Numbered from the stretch's first letter, positions 36,148 to 44,354 are shown. The stretch is 53,784 nt of DNA from Actinomycetes bacterium (GCA_021791615.1 JAJYWG010000353.1:1-53784), one strand, 5' to 3'. Notes: generated from the letters alone by a model not told the origin. Translations and numbers: made by a program.

Positions 36148-37680
36148 ATGAACCAAGCTGATCCCAACACGGCAACCGACGTTGGCTGCCTCGCATTGTC
36201 CTCACGCTACGACGCAGTCCGTGCCCTCACTGAGCGGTTGGCAGCACCACTTTCACCTGAGGACCAGACCGTCCAGTCGATGCCTGATGTGAGCCCCACC
36301 AAGTGGCATCGCGGCCATACGTCGTGGTTCTTCGAGACCTTCCTCCTGAAGCCATTCGCTTCCGGTTACAGGGAGTTCGATCCGTCGTACCCATACATCT
36401 TCAACTCCTACTACGAGGCCGTGGGCTCACGGCATCCACGAGCCGATCGCGGCCTGATCTCTCGGCCGGGTGCCCGCGACGTCTCGTGCTACCGATCCCA
36501 CGTCGACGAGAGGATGATCGGCTTTCTCTCTTCCCTGGAGGGCACCTTCGATCTCGCCGACGTCGAGGCACAGCACACTGTCGGTCGCCGAGTTGCAAGA
36601 TCGGGCGAATCCTTCTCTCGGACCGATCATTTCGCTGCTCTTGGCGCGCTCGGGAAGGTCGTCGACCTCGTGGAGCTCGGCCTCAACCACGAGCAGCAGC
36701 ACCAAGAGCTCCTCCTCATGGACATCAAGCACGTCCTGTGGTGCAACCCCAATCTTCCGGCGTACACATCGGACATCGCCGTGCCGTCGGATACCAGCTC
36801 AACGAGAGGATCGGCGGGAGGATCGGCGGGAAGCTTGGCGCAAGGATCGGCGGGGGCTATCGATCCTGTCGCCGGGTGGATCGAGCATCCCGGAGGCCTG
36901 GTCGAGATCGGGCACACCGGAAACGGCTTCGCCTTCGATAACGAGAGCCCGCGCCACGTGACCTACGCGTCGCCATTCGCGCTCGCCGATCGCCCTGTCA
37001 CCTGCGGCGACTGGTGTGCCTTCATCGACGACGGGGGATACCGACGTCCCGAGTTGTGGCTGTCTGATGGGTGGGGTGCGCGCTGCCAGTTCGACTGGAC
37101 GGCGCCCCTCTACTGGACCCATCGCACACGCTCGTCGCATTCCGAATGGAGCGTCTTCACCCTCGGTGGTCTGCGCCCTCTCGAGCCGGACGAGCCGGTC
37201 TGCCACGTGAGCTACTACGAAGCCGATGCCTTTGCCCGCTGGGCGGGCGTTCGACTGCCTACTGAGGTCGAGTGGGAGATGGTGGCCGGCTCACTACTGG
37301 GCGACGCCGCGCGCTCCCATCCGCTTTCGGGCTGGCGCGGAGCGACACGCTCATTTGGCCTGCACCCTCGCTCCGTGAGCGTCCATGACCACGGGCACGT
37401 CGGCGACGTCTGGGAATGGACTCTCAGTGCATACTCCCCCTACCCCGGCTTCAAGCCCGCACCGGGCGCGGTGGGCGAGTACAACGGAAAGTTCATGGTG
37501 AACCAGCATGTCCTGCGCGGTGGATCATGCGTGACTCCCCCAGGGCACGTCCGTCCCACGTACCGGAACTTCTTTCCGCCGGCTGCTCGATGGCCTTTCA
37601 CTGGTGTACGGACTGCTCGCGATCTCGAACCTGGTCGAGGTGGCGAGGTGGGCTCGCTCCCAGGCGCGCCCACCCGTTGA
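36148..37680 (+). CDS. egtB: Ergothioneine sulfoxide synthase EgtB
   Basis: This non-heme iron enzyme couples hercynine to a thiol with O2. Residues 15-200 are the DinB-like iron domain with KWHRGHTSWFFE and LNHEQQHQELLLMDIKH, the histidine ligands. Residues of about 240-500 are the formylglycine-enzyme-like domain (GDVWEWTLSAYSPYPGF, RGGSCVTPPGHVRPTYRNFF). The C-terminal half resembles EgtB of two-gene clusters more than the mycobacterial enzyme. A Gly/Ser/Ala repeat is inserted at about 219-237 between the domains. It is followed by egtD. Confidence 0.94.
   Translation: MNQADPNTATDVGCLALSSRYDAVRALTERLAAPLSPEDQTVQSMPDVSPTKWHRGHTSWFFETFLLKPFASGYREFDPSYPYIFNSYYEAVGSRHPRADRGLISRPGARDVSCYRSHVDERMIGFLSSLEGTFDLADVEAQHTVGRRVARSGESFSRTDHFAALGALGKVVDLVELGLNHEQQHQELLLMDIKHVLWCNPNLPAYTSDIAVPSDTSSTRGSAGGSAGSLAQGSAGAIDPVAGWIEHPGGLVEIGHTGNGFAFDNESPRHVTYASPFALADRPVTCGDWCAFIDDGGYRRPELWLSDGWGARCQFDWTAPLYWTHRTRSSHSEWSVFTLGGLRPLEPDEPVCHVSYYEADAFARWAGVRLPTEVEWEMVAGSLLGDAARSHPLSGWRGATRSFGLHPRSVSVHDHGHVGDVWEWTLSAYSPYPGFKPAPGAVGEYNGKFMVNQHVLRGGSCVTPPGHVRPTYRNFFPPAARWPFTGVRTARDLEPGRGGEVGSLPGAPTR
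36807..36854. repeat. Degenerate 12-bp repeat in egtB linker
   Basis: AGGATCGGCGGG occurs in tandem near 36807 and 36819 and again near 36843 after a diverged stretch. It encodes GSAG units between the two EgtB domains. Confidence 0.7.
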
Positions 37681-37771
37681 GACTCGTCGTGCAAGGAATT
37701 GAGCGACGCGACCGGCTGGGGCGATGGGCGCCGGTGTCTGAGGTCGCGTCCGGCGAAGGGATCGCATCTTC

Positions 37772-38758
37772 GTGACGGACCGGAGCAAAGAAATCATCGT
37801 CGACGTCCATATCACCCCAGAGGACCTCCGCAAGCAGCTCATCGACGACGTCGCGGTCGGGATGAGCGGCGAATCCAAGAGCATTCCACCGGTCTGGTTC
37901 TACGACCGAGAAGGGAGCCGCCTGTTCGCGGAGATCACCAACCTTCCCGAGTACTACCCGACTCGCGCCGAACGTCGCCTACTCCATCAGCATTGCCAAG
38001 ACATCGTCGGTGCGGCGCCCTGTGACACTCTGGTAGAGCTCGGAGCCGGCGCGTGTGAAAAGACCCGAGTTCTTCTCGATGCGATGGCTGCACGAGGAAT
38101 ACTGCGCAGTTACATCCCCTTCGACGTGAGCGACGAGTTCCTTCGCACATCGGCCGAAGAGATCCGAACGGCATACGATGGGCTCGACGTGCATGCTGTG
38201 GTCGGCGACTTCCGCCGACACCTGAATCGCATCCCAAGGCGAGGACGCCGGATGATCGCCTTTCTCGGCGGCACCATCGGCAATTTTCGCCCCGTTGAGC
38301 GGCAACGCTTCCTGTTCGACCTCAACTGCTCGATGGACCACGACGAGTACTTTGTCCTGGGAAGTGACTTGGTCAAGGACTACTCGCGGATGGTGACGGC
38401 CTACGACGATGCCAGCGGCGTCACCGCGGCATTCAACAAGAACGTGCTTCGAGTGCTCAATCGAGAGCTCCGCGCCGACTTCGACGTCTCAGCATTTGAC
38501 CACGTCGCGAAGTGGAACGACCAGGAGCGATGGATCGAGATGCGTTTGCGTTCCCTGCAACGTCAATCTGTGCGGTTCGAGGTGCTTGGCTCAGAGGTGG
38601 AATTCCTCGAAGACGAGGAGCTATTGACCGAGATCAGCGCGAAGTTCACCGTCGAGGAAGTTGTCAGCGAGTTGAGCGAGGCGGGGTTCGTCGTGGACGG
38701 GACCTGGGGCGCCGACGACGGGGAGTTCCTACTGACCCTGGCCCATCCCTACTGCTGA
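37772..38758 (+). CDS. egtD: L-histidine N-alpha-methyltransferase EgtD
   Basis: This SAM enzyme trimethylates histidine to hercynine, the substrate of EgtB. PPVWFYDREGSRLFAEITNL is the family start, TLVELGAGACEKTRVLLDAM is the SAM site, and IAFLGGTIGNFRPVERQRFL and FVLGSDLVKD follow. The 328 residues are standard. It lies 91 nt after egtB. egtA, egtC and egtE are absent here. Its 3' end overlaps the tetR gene by 10 nt on the opposite strand. Confidence 0.95.
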   Translation: MTDRSKEIIVDVHITPEDLRKQLIDDVAVGMSGESKSIPPVWFYDREGSRLFAEITNLPEYYPTRAERRLLHQHCQDIVGAAPCDTLVELGAGACEKTRVLLDAMAARGILRSYIPFDVSDEFLRTSAEEIRTAYDGLDVHAVVGDFRRHLNRIPRRGRRMIAFLGGTIGNFRPVERQRFLFDLNCSMDHDEYFVLGSDLVKDYSRMVTAYDDASGVTAAFNKNVLRVLNRELRADFDVSAFDHVAKWNDQERWIEMRLRSLQRQSVRFEVLGSEVEFLEDEELLTEISAKFTVEEVVSELSEAGFVVDGTWGADDGEFLLTLAHPYC

Positions 38759-39516
38759 GCCACTCCGGGCCCTTTTGGTGGCCCAGCATCCGTGATCCGG
38801 GCTTGCGCGAACACCAAGGAGCGCGTGAACTGCCGCGCGTCGGGCCACGGGAACTCCTTGAGCGCATTGTGCAGGGTGACCGCGCCGTGGAGTGCGACCC
38901 ACGTACCCAGAGCCGCCTCGAACGCGTCGGTTGCGCGAGAGTCTCCCGAAGCAATGCAGCGTTCGATGCCGTCGACCAGCAGCGCCAGCACTTCCCCACC
39001 TCCTTCGGGGACCCGGTCGTCGAGAAAGATCGTGGGCACTCCGACCGGGGTTGCCGGCGGCGCTGGGGGGGTCGTGGGCACTCCGACCGGGGTTGCCGGC
39101 GGCGCTGGGGGGGTCGCGTCGCCACTCGCCGTCGTGGTCAAGGTCCCAGAGAAGAGCACCCGGTAACGCCCAGGGTGCTGCGTCCCGTAGGAGGCGTACG
39201 CCTCACACCCGGCCAGCAAGCGCTCGACCGGACGGTCGTGGCCGGCAACCGCCTGCTCGACAGCACGCCCGATCTCCTCGAAGATCGCGATCGCCACGGC
39301 CTCGAGGATCGCTTGCCGATTGGCGAAGTGTGCGTAGATCGACGGTGCCGCAATACCCACCTCGCGAGCAACGGACCGGAGGGTGACCGCTTCAGCCGAA
39401 CCCGTCTCCTCGATGATGGCCAGTGCGCCGGCCACGATCTCCCCTGCAAGTCGAACCCCCTGACCACGGACGTTCCTGCGGTGAACTCTCGCGGACCTCA
39501 CTGACCGCTCCGGCAC
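38749..39516 (-). CDS. TetR-family regulator with a duplicated proline-rich insert
   Basis: The N-terminal helix-turn-helix (AVTLRSVAREVGIAAPSIYA, then HFANRQAILEAV) is a clear TetR domain. The C-terminal ligand domain has the WHG-type core ATDAFEAALGTWVALHGAVT. Two exact 42-bp repeats encoding TPPAPPATPVGVP interrupt the ligand domain in the middle. The GTG at 39516 is the best start. A perfect palindrome upstream is the likely operator. Confidence 0.9.
   Translation of the reverse strand: MPERSVRSARVHRRNVRGQGVRLAGEIVAGALAIIEETGSAEAVTLRSVAREVGIAAPSIYAHFANRQAILEAVAIAIFEEIGRAVEQAVAGHDRPVERLLAGCEAYASYGTQHPGRYRVLFSGTLTTTASGDATPPAPPATPVGVPTTPPAPPATPVGVPTIFLDDRVPEGGGEVLALLVDGIERCIASGDSRATDAFEAALGTWVALHGAVTLHNALKEFPWPDARQFTRSLVFAQARITDAGPPKGPGVAQQ
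39032..39115. repeat. Exact 42-bp tandem duplication in tetR
   Basis: Bases 39032-39073 and 39074-39115 are identical. The 14-codon unit encodes a Pro/Ala/Val-rich peptide in the TetR ligand-binding domain. Exact identity means the duplication is recent. Confidence 0.95.
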
Positions 39517-39547
39517 AGATCGACCGTAGCGCGGCAGCCATCTGCCA

Positions 39548-39583
39548 TGTATACTTACGGTCGTAAGCTTTTCTGTGTATACT
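39548..39583. promoter_or_regulatory. TetR operator overlapped by divergent promoters
   Basis: CTTACGGTCGTAAG (39554-39567) is a perfect inverted repeat with 6-nt arms. To the right, TTACGG (39555-39560) and TATACT (39578-39583) are 17 nt apart on the plus strand. To the left, TATACA on the minus strand (39553-39548) could serve tetR. Binding of the regulator would block both directions. Confidence 0.65.
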
Positions 39584-39687
39584 CATGGAGCACGGGATCG
39601 GACCAGGACGGCACCCTCGCGATGCCGGCCGCCGGATCCGCACGACGTTCACCGTGAGAGAGCGAGCAGCAAGGGAAGGAGGTGCCA

Positions 39688-39747
39688 ATGTTCCCCCCCA
39701 TCGTTCCGATCGGGCCCTTCGGCCCGGCAACGCCAATCGTGCCTTGA
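39688..39747 (+). CDS. Possible 19-residue proline-rich peptide
   Basis: A perfect ribosome site, AAGGAGGT, lies 4 nt before an ATG that opens a 19-codon frame reading MFPPIVPIGPFGPATPIVP. It is downstream of the plus-strand promoter overlapped by the TetR operator, with a leader of about 100 nt. No export signal or charged residues are present. It may be a regulatory leader peptide, a small secreted or membrane peptide, or chance; no similar family is known to me. Confidence 0.35.
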   Translation: MFPPIVPIGPFGPATPIVP

Positions 39748-39832
39748 CGGCCATCCTGGGAGAGCGTGAACTTGGCTCCTGGATTCTTGGTCGGTAGGCC
39801 AACTGACGACCAGGGGTTTTTCTCGCAGGCGA
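39748..39832. other. Non-coding tail before the response regulator gene
   Basis: Together with the span from 39517 this makes about 316 nt without a recognised large gene. An imperfect stem (TGGTC near 39790, GACCA near 39808) precedes a TTTTT run near 39817-39821, a weak terminator candidate for the plus-strand transcript from 39590. Nothing else was identified. Confidence 0.3.
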
Positions 39833-40501
39833 TCAGGTCCCAGTGCGATCTCGCTCCGAGGCGAGTGCGGCACGCTCTTTCATGCGAACGGCCAGCGCCG
39901 CGGCTTGCGTGCGCCGCTCCATGCCCAGTTTCGAGAGGAGGGCCGAGACGTAGTTCTTGACCGTCTTCTCGGCCAAGTGGAGGGCCTCGCCGATCTGGCG
40001 GTTGGTCAACCCTTGCGCGATGAGGTCGAGGATCCGCCGCTCTTGCGCGGTGAGTCCAGCGGGCTGGGCATCGTCCGAGTGGGCCCGGAGGCGGTCCGCT
40101 GCCCGCTTTGCCAGCACCGGATCCACAAGGGACTCGCCCGCGGCAACCCGGCGCACGTCCTCGACCAGATCGTGTCCATGCACCTGCTTGAGCAGGTAGC
40201 CGGCGGCCCCAGCCAAGAGGGAAGCCGCCATGGCTTCGTCGTCGGCGTAGGACGTCAGCATCACGCAGGCAATCTCGGGATGTCGCGACCTGACCTCTCG
40301 ACAGACCTCGACGCCGCTGGCGTCCGGAAGGCGCACGTCGAGCAGCACGACATCGGGACGGGTCGCAGGGATGCGGGCAAGTGCCTCGGCTGCCGTGGCG
40401 GCTTCGCCGGCAATCTCGATGTCGTCTTCGACCTCGAGAAGCGCCCTCAGTCCGGTACGAACTACCTCGTGGTCGTCGACGAGGAAAACCCGACACGTCA
40501 T
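39833..40501 (-). CDS. NarL/DevR-type response regulator
   Basis: The receiver domain (about 1-120) has the acid pocket VFLVDDHE, the phosphorylated Asp55 in DVVLLDVRLPD and the conserved Lys in AGYLLKQV. The C-terminal LuxR helix-turn-helix is LTAQERRILDLIAQGLTNRQ followed by EALHLAEKTVKNYVSALLSK. The ATG at 40501 gives 222 residues. It is divergent from its likely kinase with 113 nt between, a typical DevR/DevS-style pair that often senses oxygen or redox state. Confidence 0.94.
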   Translation of the reverse strand: MTCRVFLVDDHEVVRTGLRALLEVEDDIEIAGEAATAAEALARIPATRPDVVLLDVRLPDASGVEVCREVRSRHPEIACVMLTSYADDEAMAASLLAGAAGYLLKQVHGHDLVEDVRRVAAGESLVDPVLAKRAADRLRAHSDDAQPAGLTAQERRILDLIAQGLTNRQIGEALHLAEKTVKNYVSALLSKLGMERRTQAAALAVRMKERAALASERDRTGT

Positions 40502-40614
40502 TTTCCGATCATCGCGCTCACCTGACGTGCCGGCAAACTTCACAATGACACCAGCAACAACCCAAGGAACAAACCAGGTCGTACGAACAATGCCAGCCGC
40601 TACACTCGGCGTTC

Positions 40615-41916
40615 GTGCCGTTCCGATCGATCGACGATCCGGCAATGCTGCGACGGCTCCTCCAGGCTGTTCTGCTGATCGAAGCCGATCTCGAGCTGCC
40701 TCAGATGCTTCAGCGTCTCGTCGAGGAGGCGCGATCGATGACCGGCGCTCGTTACGGCGCGCTTGGAATTGTCAACGACGCCGGAGACGGGTTGAGTGAG
40801 TTCATCGTCGCTGGTATCAAACCGGAAGTTCGCGCACTCATCGGCCAACCACCTCGCGGTCGGGGCGTCTTGGGGCTCCTATTGTCCGATCCCCGCCCCA
40901 TCCGGCTGGTCGACATCAAGCAGCACCCGGCAAGTCGAGGTTTCCCACCGAACCACCCGGAGATGACCTCGTTCCTGGGCGTCCCGGTGACGATCCGCGG
41001 CCGGATATACGGCAACTTGTACCTGACTGACAAAACCGGATGGGCAGAGTTCACCAGCGACGACGAGGCCATGGTCCAGGCCCTCGCCGGCGCCGCCGGC
41101 GTCGCGATCGAGCACGCCCAGCTCCACGAACTGGTTCGACGCAACTCGGTGGTCGCCGATCGTACCCGCATCTCCCAGGATCTCCACGACATGGTGATCC
41201 AGCGCCTCTTTGCGATCGGCCTGGCCCTGGAGGGCCTGAGCCGTTCCCTCGGACGTCCCGACGCTGCAGAACGACTCACGCGGGCAGTGGGCGAGATCGA
41301 CGACACGATCCGCCAGATCCGTACCACCATCTTCGAGCTGCACTCGGGCGAAGACGGTACGGATGGTGGCCTCCGAGAGCAGGTGCTCACCATCGTCCGA
41401 ACACTTGCCCAGACCAACGGTTTGCGGATCCCGGTCCGATTCGATGGCCCAGTCGAGTCGGCTGTGCCCGACGAGGTCGCTCGTCATGTGCTCGCGGTCA
41501 TCCGAGAAGCGCTCTCGAACGTCGAACGTCACGCTTGCGCCGAGGTGGCCACGGTCGAGCTCACGGCCGACGGGGAGCATTGCACTGTGACGATCACCGA
41601 CGACGGCGATGGGCTGCCCCCTTTGCGAGATGACGGCTCGGCGACTGTCGCGCATGAAGGCAGCGACGTCCCCGCGGACAGCAGCAGCGGTCTCGGGCTT
41701 GCCAACCTCAGGCGACGCGCCGAGTCCCTCGGTGGGACGATGCTCCTCGAACAAGCAGAGCAAGGCGGGACGCGCCTTGTGTGGAGGGTCCCCACCTCCT
41801 TGGAGGACCCTCCTCCTCAGCTGGAAGAGCCCTTGCGGTCGCGTCGTATCGACGCAACCAGCTCGGCCGACTCAGCGCCGCCCCCGCCCGAGGTCGGCCC
41901 CTCATCCCTCTCGTAG
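40615..41916 (+). CDS. GAF-domain histidine kinase, DevS-like
   Basis: A single GAF domain (about 10-170: ARYGALGIVNDAGDGLSEF, TSFLGVPVTIRGRIYGNLYL) is followed by a HisKA_3 segment with the phospho-acceptor His191 in RISQDLHDMVIQRLFAIGLA and an HATPase domain (VIREALSNVERHA, then TITDDGDGLP and GLGLANLRRRA). DevS and DosT have two GAF domains and haem; this one has one and haem binding is uncertain. The GTG at 40615 is the start. The last 40 or so residues are a Pro/Ser-rich tail antisense to the next gene. Confidence 0.93.
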   Translation: MPFRSIDDPAMLRRLLQAVLLIEADLELPQMLQRLVEEARSMTGARYGALGIVNDAGDGLSEFIVAGIKPEVRALIGQPPRGRGVLGLLLSDPRPIRLVDIKQHPASRGFPPNHPEMTSFLGVPVTIRGRIYGNLYLTDKTGWAEFTSDDEAMVQALAGAAGVAIEHAQLHELVRRNSVVADRTRISQDLHDMVIQRLFAIGLALEGLSRSLGRPDAAERLTRAVGEIDDTIRQIRTTIFELHSGEDGTDGGLREQVLTIVRTLAQTNGLRIPVRFDGPVESAVPDEVARHVLAVIREALSNVERHACAEVATVELTADGEHCTVTITDDGDGLPPLRDDGSATVAHEGSDVPADSSSGLGLANLRRRAESLGGTMLLEQAEQGGTRLVWRVPTSLEDPPPQLEEPLRSRRIDATSSADSAPPPPEVGPSSLS

Positions 41917-42953
41917 GCGCCTGCACTTCGTTCCGTACCACTGTCGAGCAACGCCGCCATCGTTGCTCGTACCGACCGCCGCAGCGAGCTGAGCTGGTAG
42001 CCGCCTTCGAGGAAAAACACCAGGCGATCGCGCAGAGGGGCCATCGACGCCACCACCTTCGCCAGGCCGGCATAATCACCGGCCGAGAGCCCCATGTCGC
42101 TGAGCGGGTCGTCCCGATGAGCGTCGTACCCAGCGGACACGAGCACCCAAGTCGGAGCGAAGCGCTCGACGACCGGCATCGCTATCTCCTCGAGACACCG
42201 CCGCGCCACGTCACCGGTCGACTTCGGTGGCAGTGGCATATTCACCGTCAAGCCTGGTGCAGACGGACCACCGGTCTCGCCGGCAGCTCCGGTGCCCGGG
42301 TACAGAGGCCACTGATGGAGCGAGACGTAGAGCACCCTCGGGTCGTCCCAAAAAATCGATTGCGTCCCATTGCCGTGGTGGACATCCCAGTCGACGATGA
42401 GCACTCGCTCGCCGCGCTCGGCCAGAAATGCAGCAGCCACTGCCACACTGTTGACCAGGCAGAACCCCATCGCCCGTCCGCTCTCGGCATGGTGCCCTGG
42501 TGGACGGGCCACTACGAAGGCGATTGACGGCTCAAGCAGCGCAGACGCCTCGGGGCGTCCCGACGCGGGAGAGGGCTCTGGCTCAAGAAAGCCTTCTGGC
42601 CCCTGAGAACGCCCGTTTTCTGAATTGCCAACGATCAGGGCTTGGATTGCCCCGAGGCCTGCACCGGCGGCGTCGCACGCGGCGACCCACGATCCATGGG
42701 TGGCAAACGTGTCCGGATCGAGCAGCCCACCACCTTGTCTGCAAAACCTCTCGAGGTCATCGAGGTAGTGCCGATCGTGCGCCAATTCCAACTCGAAGCG
42801 CTCTGCTCTGCGATGCGAAACGACCTGAAGCTGCGAACCAAGGCGCAGGTCGGTGAGAGCCGCTCTCACAGCCTCAATACGTGCAGGGCGCTCCGGATGA
42901 TCTGTCAGGTAGTGGGCATCAGCCGGCAGCGGTCCACTCAGCAGAAGCCTCAT
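41817..42953 (-). CDS. Histone-deacetylase-family (AcuC-like) deacetylase
   Basis: This zinc deacetylase fold protein has RPPGHHAESGRAMGFC, then VLIVDWDVHHGNGTQSIFW with the zinc-ligand Asp190 and His192, and VLVSAGYDAHRDDPL with the third ligand. A stretch of about 35 residues (108-143) is inserted before the RPPGHH motif. The ATG at 42953 overlaps the upstream GNAT stop as ATGA. Pairing with an acetyltransferase suggests a reversible lysine acetylation switch. The 3' end overlaps the kinase gene by 100 nt antisense. Confidence 0.92.
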   Translation of the reverse strand: MRLLLSGPLPADAHYLTDHPERPARIEAVRAALTDLRLGSQLQVVSHRRAERFELELAHDRHYLDDLERFCRQGGGLLDPDTFATHGSWVAACDAAGAGLGAIQALIVGNSENGRSQGPEGFLEPEPSPASGRPEASALLEPSIAFVVARPPGHHAESGRAMGFCLVNSVAVAAAFLAERGERVLIVDWDVHHGNGTQSIFWDDPRVLYVSLHQWPLYPGTGAAGETGGPSAPGLTVNMPLPPKSTGDVARRCLEEIAMPVVERFAPTWVLVSAGYDAHRDDPLSDMGLSAGDYAGLAKVVASMAPLRDRLVFFLEGGYQLSSLRRSVRATMAALLDSGTERSAGAYERDEGPTSGGGGAESAELVASIRRDRKGSSS

Positions 42954-43552
42954 CGCCGGCCACCGTCGACGTTGCACGAGTCGCCGGCTGCCGTTCGCTC
43001 TCCTACGACCTCCGAGATGATCGATATCCGGACGTGCACGATCTCGTGGCGAGACGACGTCTCGACTGCGAACCCGGAGAGTCGGAACACCTCGAGCATG
43101 GCGCGGTTCTCCGCCAGCGTGTCAGCGACGAAGGTATCGATGCCGTTCCGTTTGGCTGCATCGGCCAGACGACGAAGCAAGATGCGGCCCAGCCCCAGCC
43201 CCTGCCACTCGTCGGCCACCACGAACGCGACCTCGGCCTCCGAGCGCTCGTCCCGCCGGTCATAGCGTCCTACACCGACAATTTTGCCACCGTCTTCAGC
43301 AATGAGCGCCAGCCGGTCTCGGTAGTCCACCTGGGTGAACCATGCGACCTCTCTCTCGTTCAAGGAGGGGTGAGCGCCGAAGTACCTCGAATAGATGGAC
43401 CACGGAGTGAGCGACGAATGGAACTCCACGAGGCCCGGGCCGTCGCTGTCCCGGATCGGCCGGATCCTGACAGATCGACGGCCATCGAGGGACGCGATAC
43501 CCACCAGGTCACTTGGGTACGCTCGGGCGTCGACACCCTGGCCGTCGGCCAC
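42950..43552 (-). CDS. GNAT acetyltransferase (protein acetyltransferase-like)
   Basis: This 200-residue GNAT has SVRIRPIRDSDGPGLVEFHS, the core strand EVAFVVADEWQGLGLGRILL with the acetyl-CoA Q-x-x-G-L-G pyrophosphate loop, and RAMLEVFRLSGFAVETS. The sequence resembles the GNAT part of bacterial Pat/AcuA-type protein acetyltransferases. No cAMP-binding domain is present. It is directly coupled to the deacetylase. The protein target cannot be seen here. Confidence 0.85.
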   Translation of the reverse strand: MADGQGVDARAYPSDLVGIASLDGRRSVRIRPIRDSDGPGLVEFHSSLTPWSIYSRYFGAHPSLNEREVAWFTQVDYRDRLALIAEDGGKIVGVGRYDRRDERSEAEVAFVVADEWQGLGLGRILLRRLADAAKRNGIDTFVADTLAENRAMLEVFRLSGFAVETSSRHEIVHVRISIISEVVGERTAAGDSCNVDGGRR

Positions 43553-43755
43553 TCCACCAGCCTAGCGACCTCGTACTCGACCTATTCCCTTGCCTTCCCT
43601 TGCCTCTCCTCCGGCCGTGTCGCCCATTTCTCGCCATATTCGCTGTCGGTGCTCTCGATCCCCCGGCTGGTGACTTTCGGCCCTGTTGCGTGCCCACCAC
43701 CGGCGAGACGATTGTGGCATGGATCCTCAGGGGCGAGTGGGCAGATCGGGTCCCA

Positions 43756-44343
43756 ATGGATGAACACAACCGCGACATTCCCGGTCTGCATCCGGATCTC
43801 TTGGCCCACGACCTTCCAGTGCGGCTTCTTTTCGAGCCGATCGGCAACGGGGAGTCGTGGACTCACCTTCGGTCAGGCCGGATAGGGCGGGTATCGCTCA
43901 CCGCCGGTGCACTGCCGATCATCGTGCCGGTCAACTATCGAGTTGTCGACGATGCCATCGTCCTCCATGCCGATCAGCGCGGCACCTTGCCGCTATCCGC
44001 TGCGGGTGCAGTTGTCGCCTTCGAGGCCGGAGACGTACCCATAGGTGTCGGAATCGGCTGGAGCGTACTGGTCCGCGGGATCATTCGGCGGCTGAGTCCC
44101 CCGGGCTCATCGTTGGGTCCTGACGCAACAGATACGCTTGCTTTTCGAAACTCGTCGGACGTGACGGAAAATCTTCGCAATGCGAGACATCCGATGGACT
44201 CGAGTGGATCTGCAGCCAGCGGGCAAGATCGCCCATTGCTCGGCGGAGGGATGGAGCCCCGCTCCAGCCAAGGAAGTATGCAAAGCGCGCTCTTGGTCCT
44301 CCACGCCCGAATGGTGGAGGGCTACAGGTTGGAAGCGCGGTGA
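43756..44343 (+). CDS. PNPOx-like split-barrel flavoprotein with an unusual C-terminus
   Basis: Residues of about 25-115 match the PNPOx-like family: HLRSGRIGRVSLTAGALPII, VPVNYRVVDDAIVLHAD, GAVVAFEAGD and GWSVLVRGIIRRL. Members bind FMN or F420 and occur in hypoxia regulons. The start is the ATG at 43756, giving 195 residues. After the barrel the expected C-terminal helix segment is replaced by about 80 Ser/Gly-rich residues, so a frame change or a recombined end is possible. It is convergent with the encapsulin operon. Confidence 0.75.
   Translation: MDEHNRDIPGLHPDLLAHDLPVRLLFEPIGNGESWTHLRSGRIGRVSLTAGALPIIVPVNYRVVDDAIVLHADQRGTLPLSAAGAVVAFEAGDVPIGVGIGWSVLVRGIIRRLSPPGSSLGPDATDTLAFRNSSDVTENLRNARHPMDSSGSAASGQDRPLLGGGMEPRSSQGSMQSALLVLHARMVEGYRLEAR
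44298..44320. terminator. Hairpin near the 3' end of the encapsulin operon
   Basis: CCTCCAC and GTGGAGG, 9 nt apart, form a 7-bp stem inside the end of the PNPOx-like gene and 35 nt beyond the encapsulin stop. A second small stem, CTGAG GCTT CTCAG, lies at 44345-44358. Neither is followed by a T run, so the terminator role is weak. Confidence 0.35.
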
Positions 44344-44354
44344 CCTGAGGCTTC

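Noticed and set aside
35895..36161. 88-codon plus-strand frame with a hydrophobic segment upstream of egtB
   Set aside because: It has no ribosome site and overlaps the sulfatase start and the egtB start; the composition looks like chance.
36148..37680. EgtB as the formylglycine-generating enzyme for the adjacent sulfatase
   Set aside because: The DinB-like iron domain and HEQQH motif, and the coupling with egtD, show it is EgtB; the folds are only related.
39585..39797. 70-codon frame beginning at the ATG next to TATACT
   Set aside because: Its ATG would lie upstream of the expected transcription start and has no ribosome site; the better signal is the short frame at 39688.
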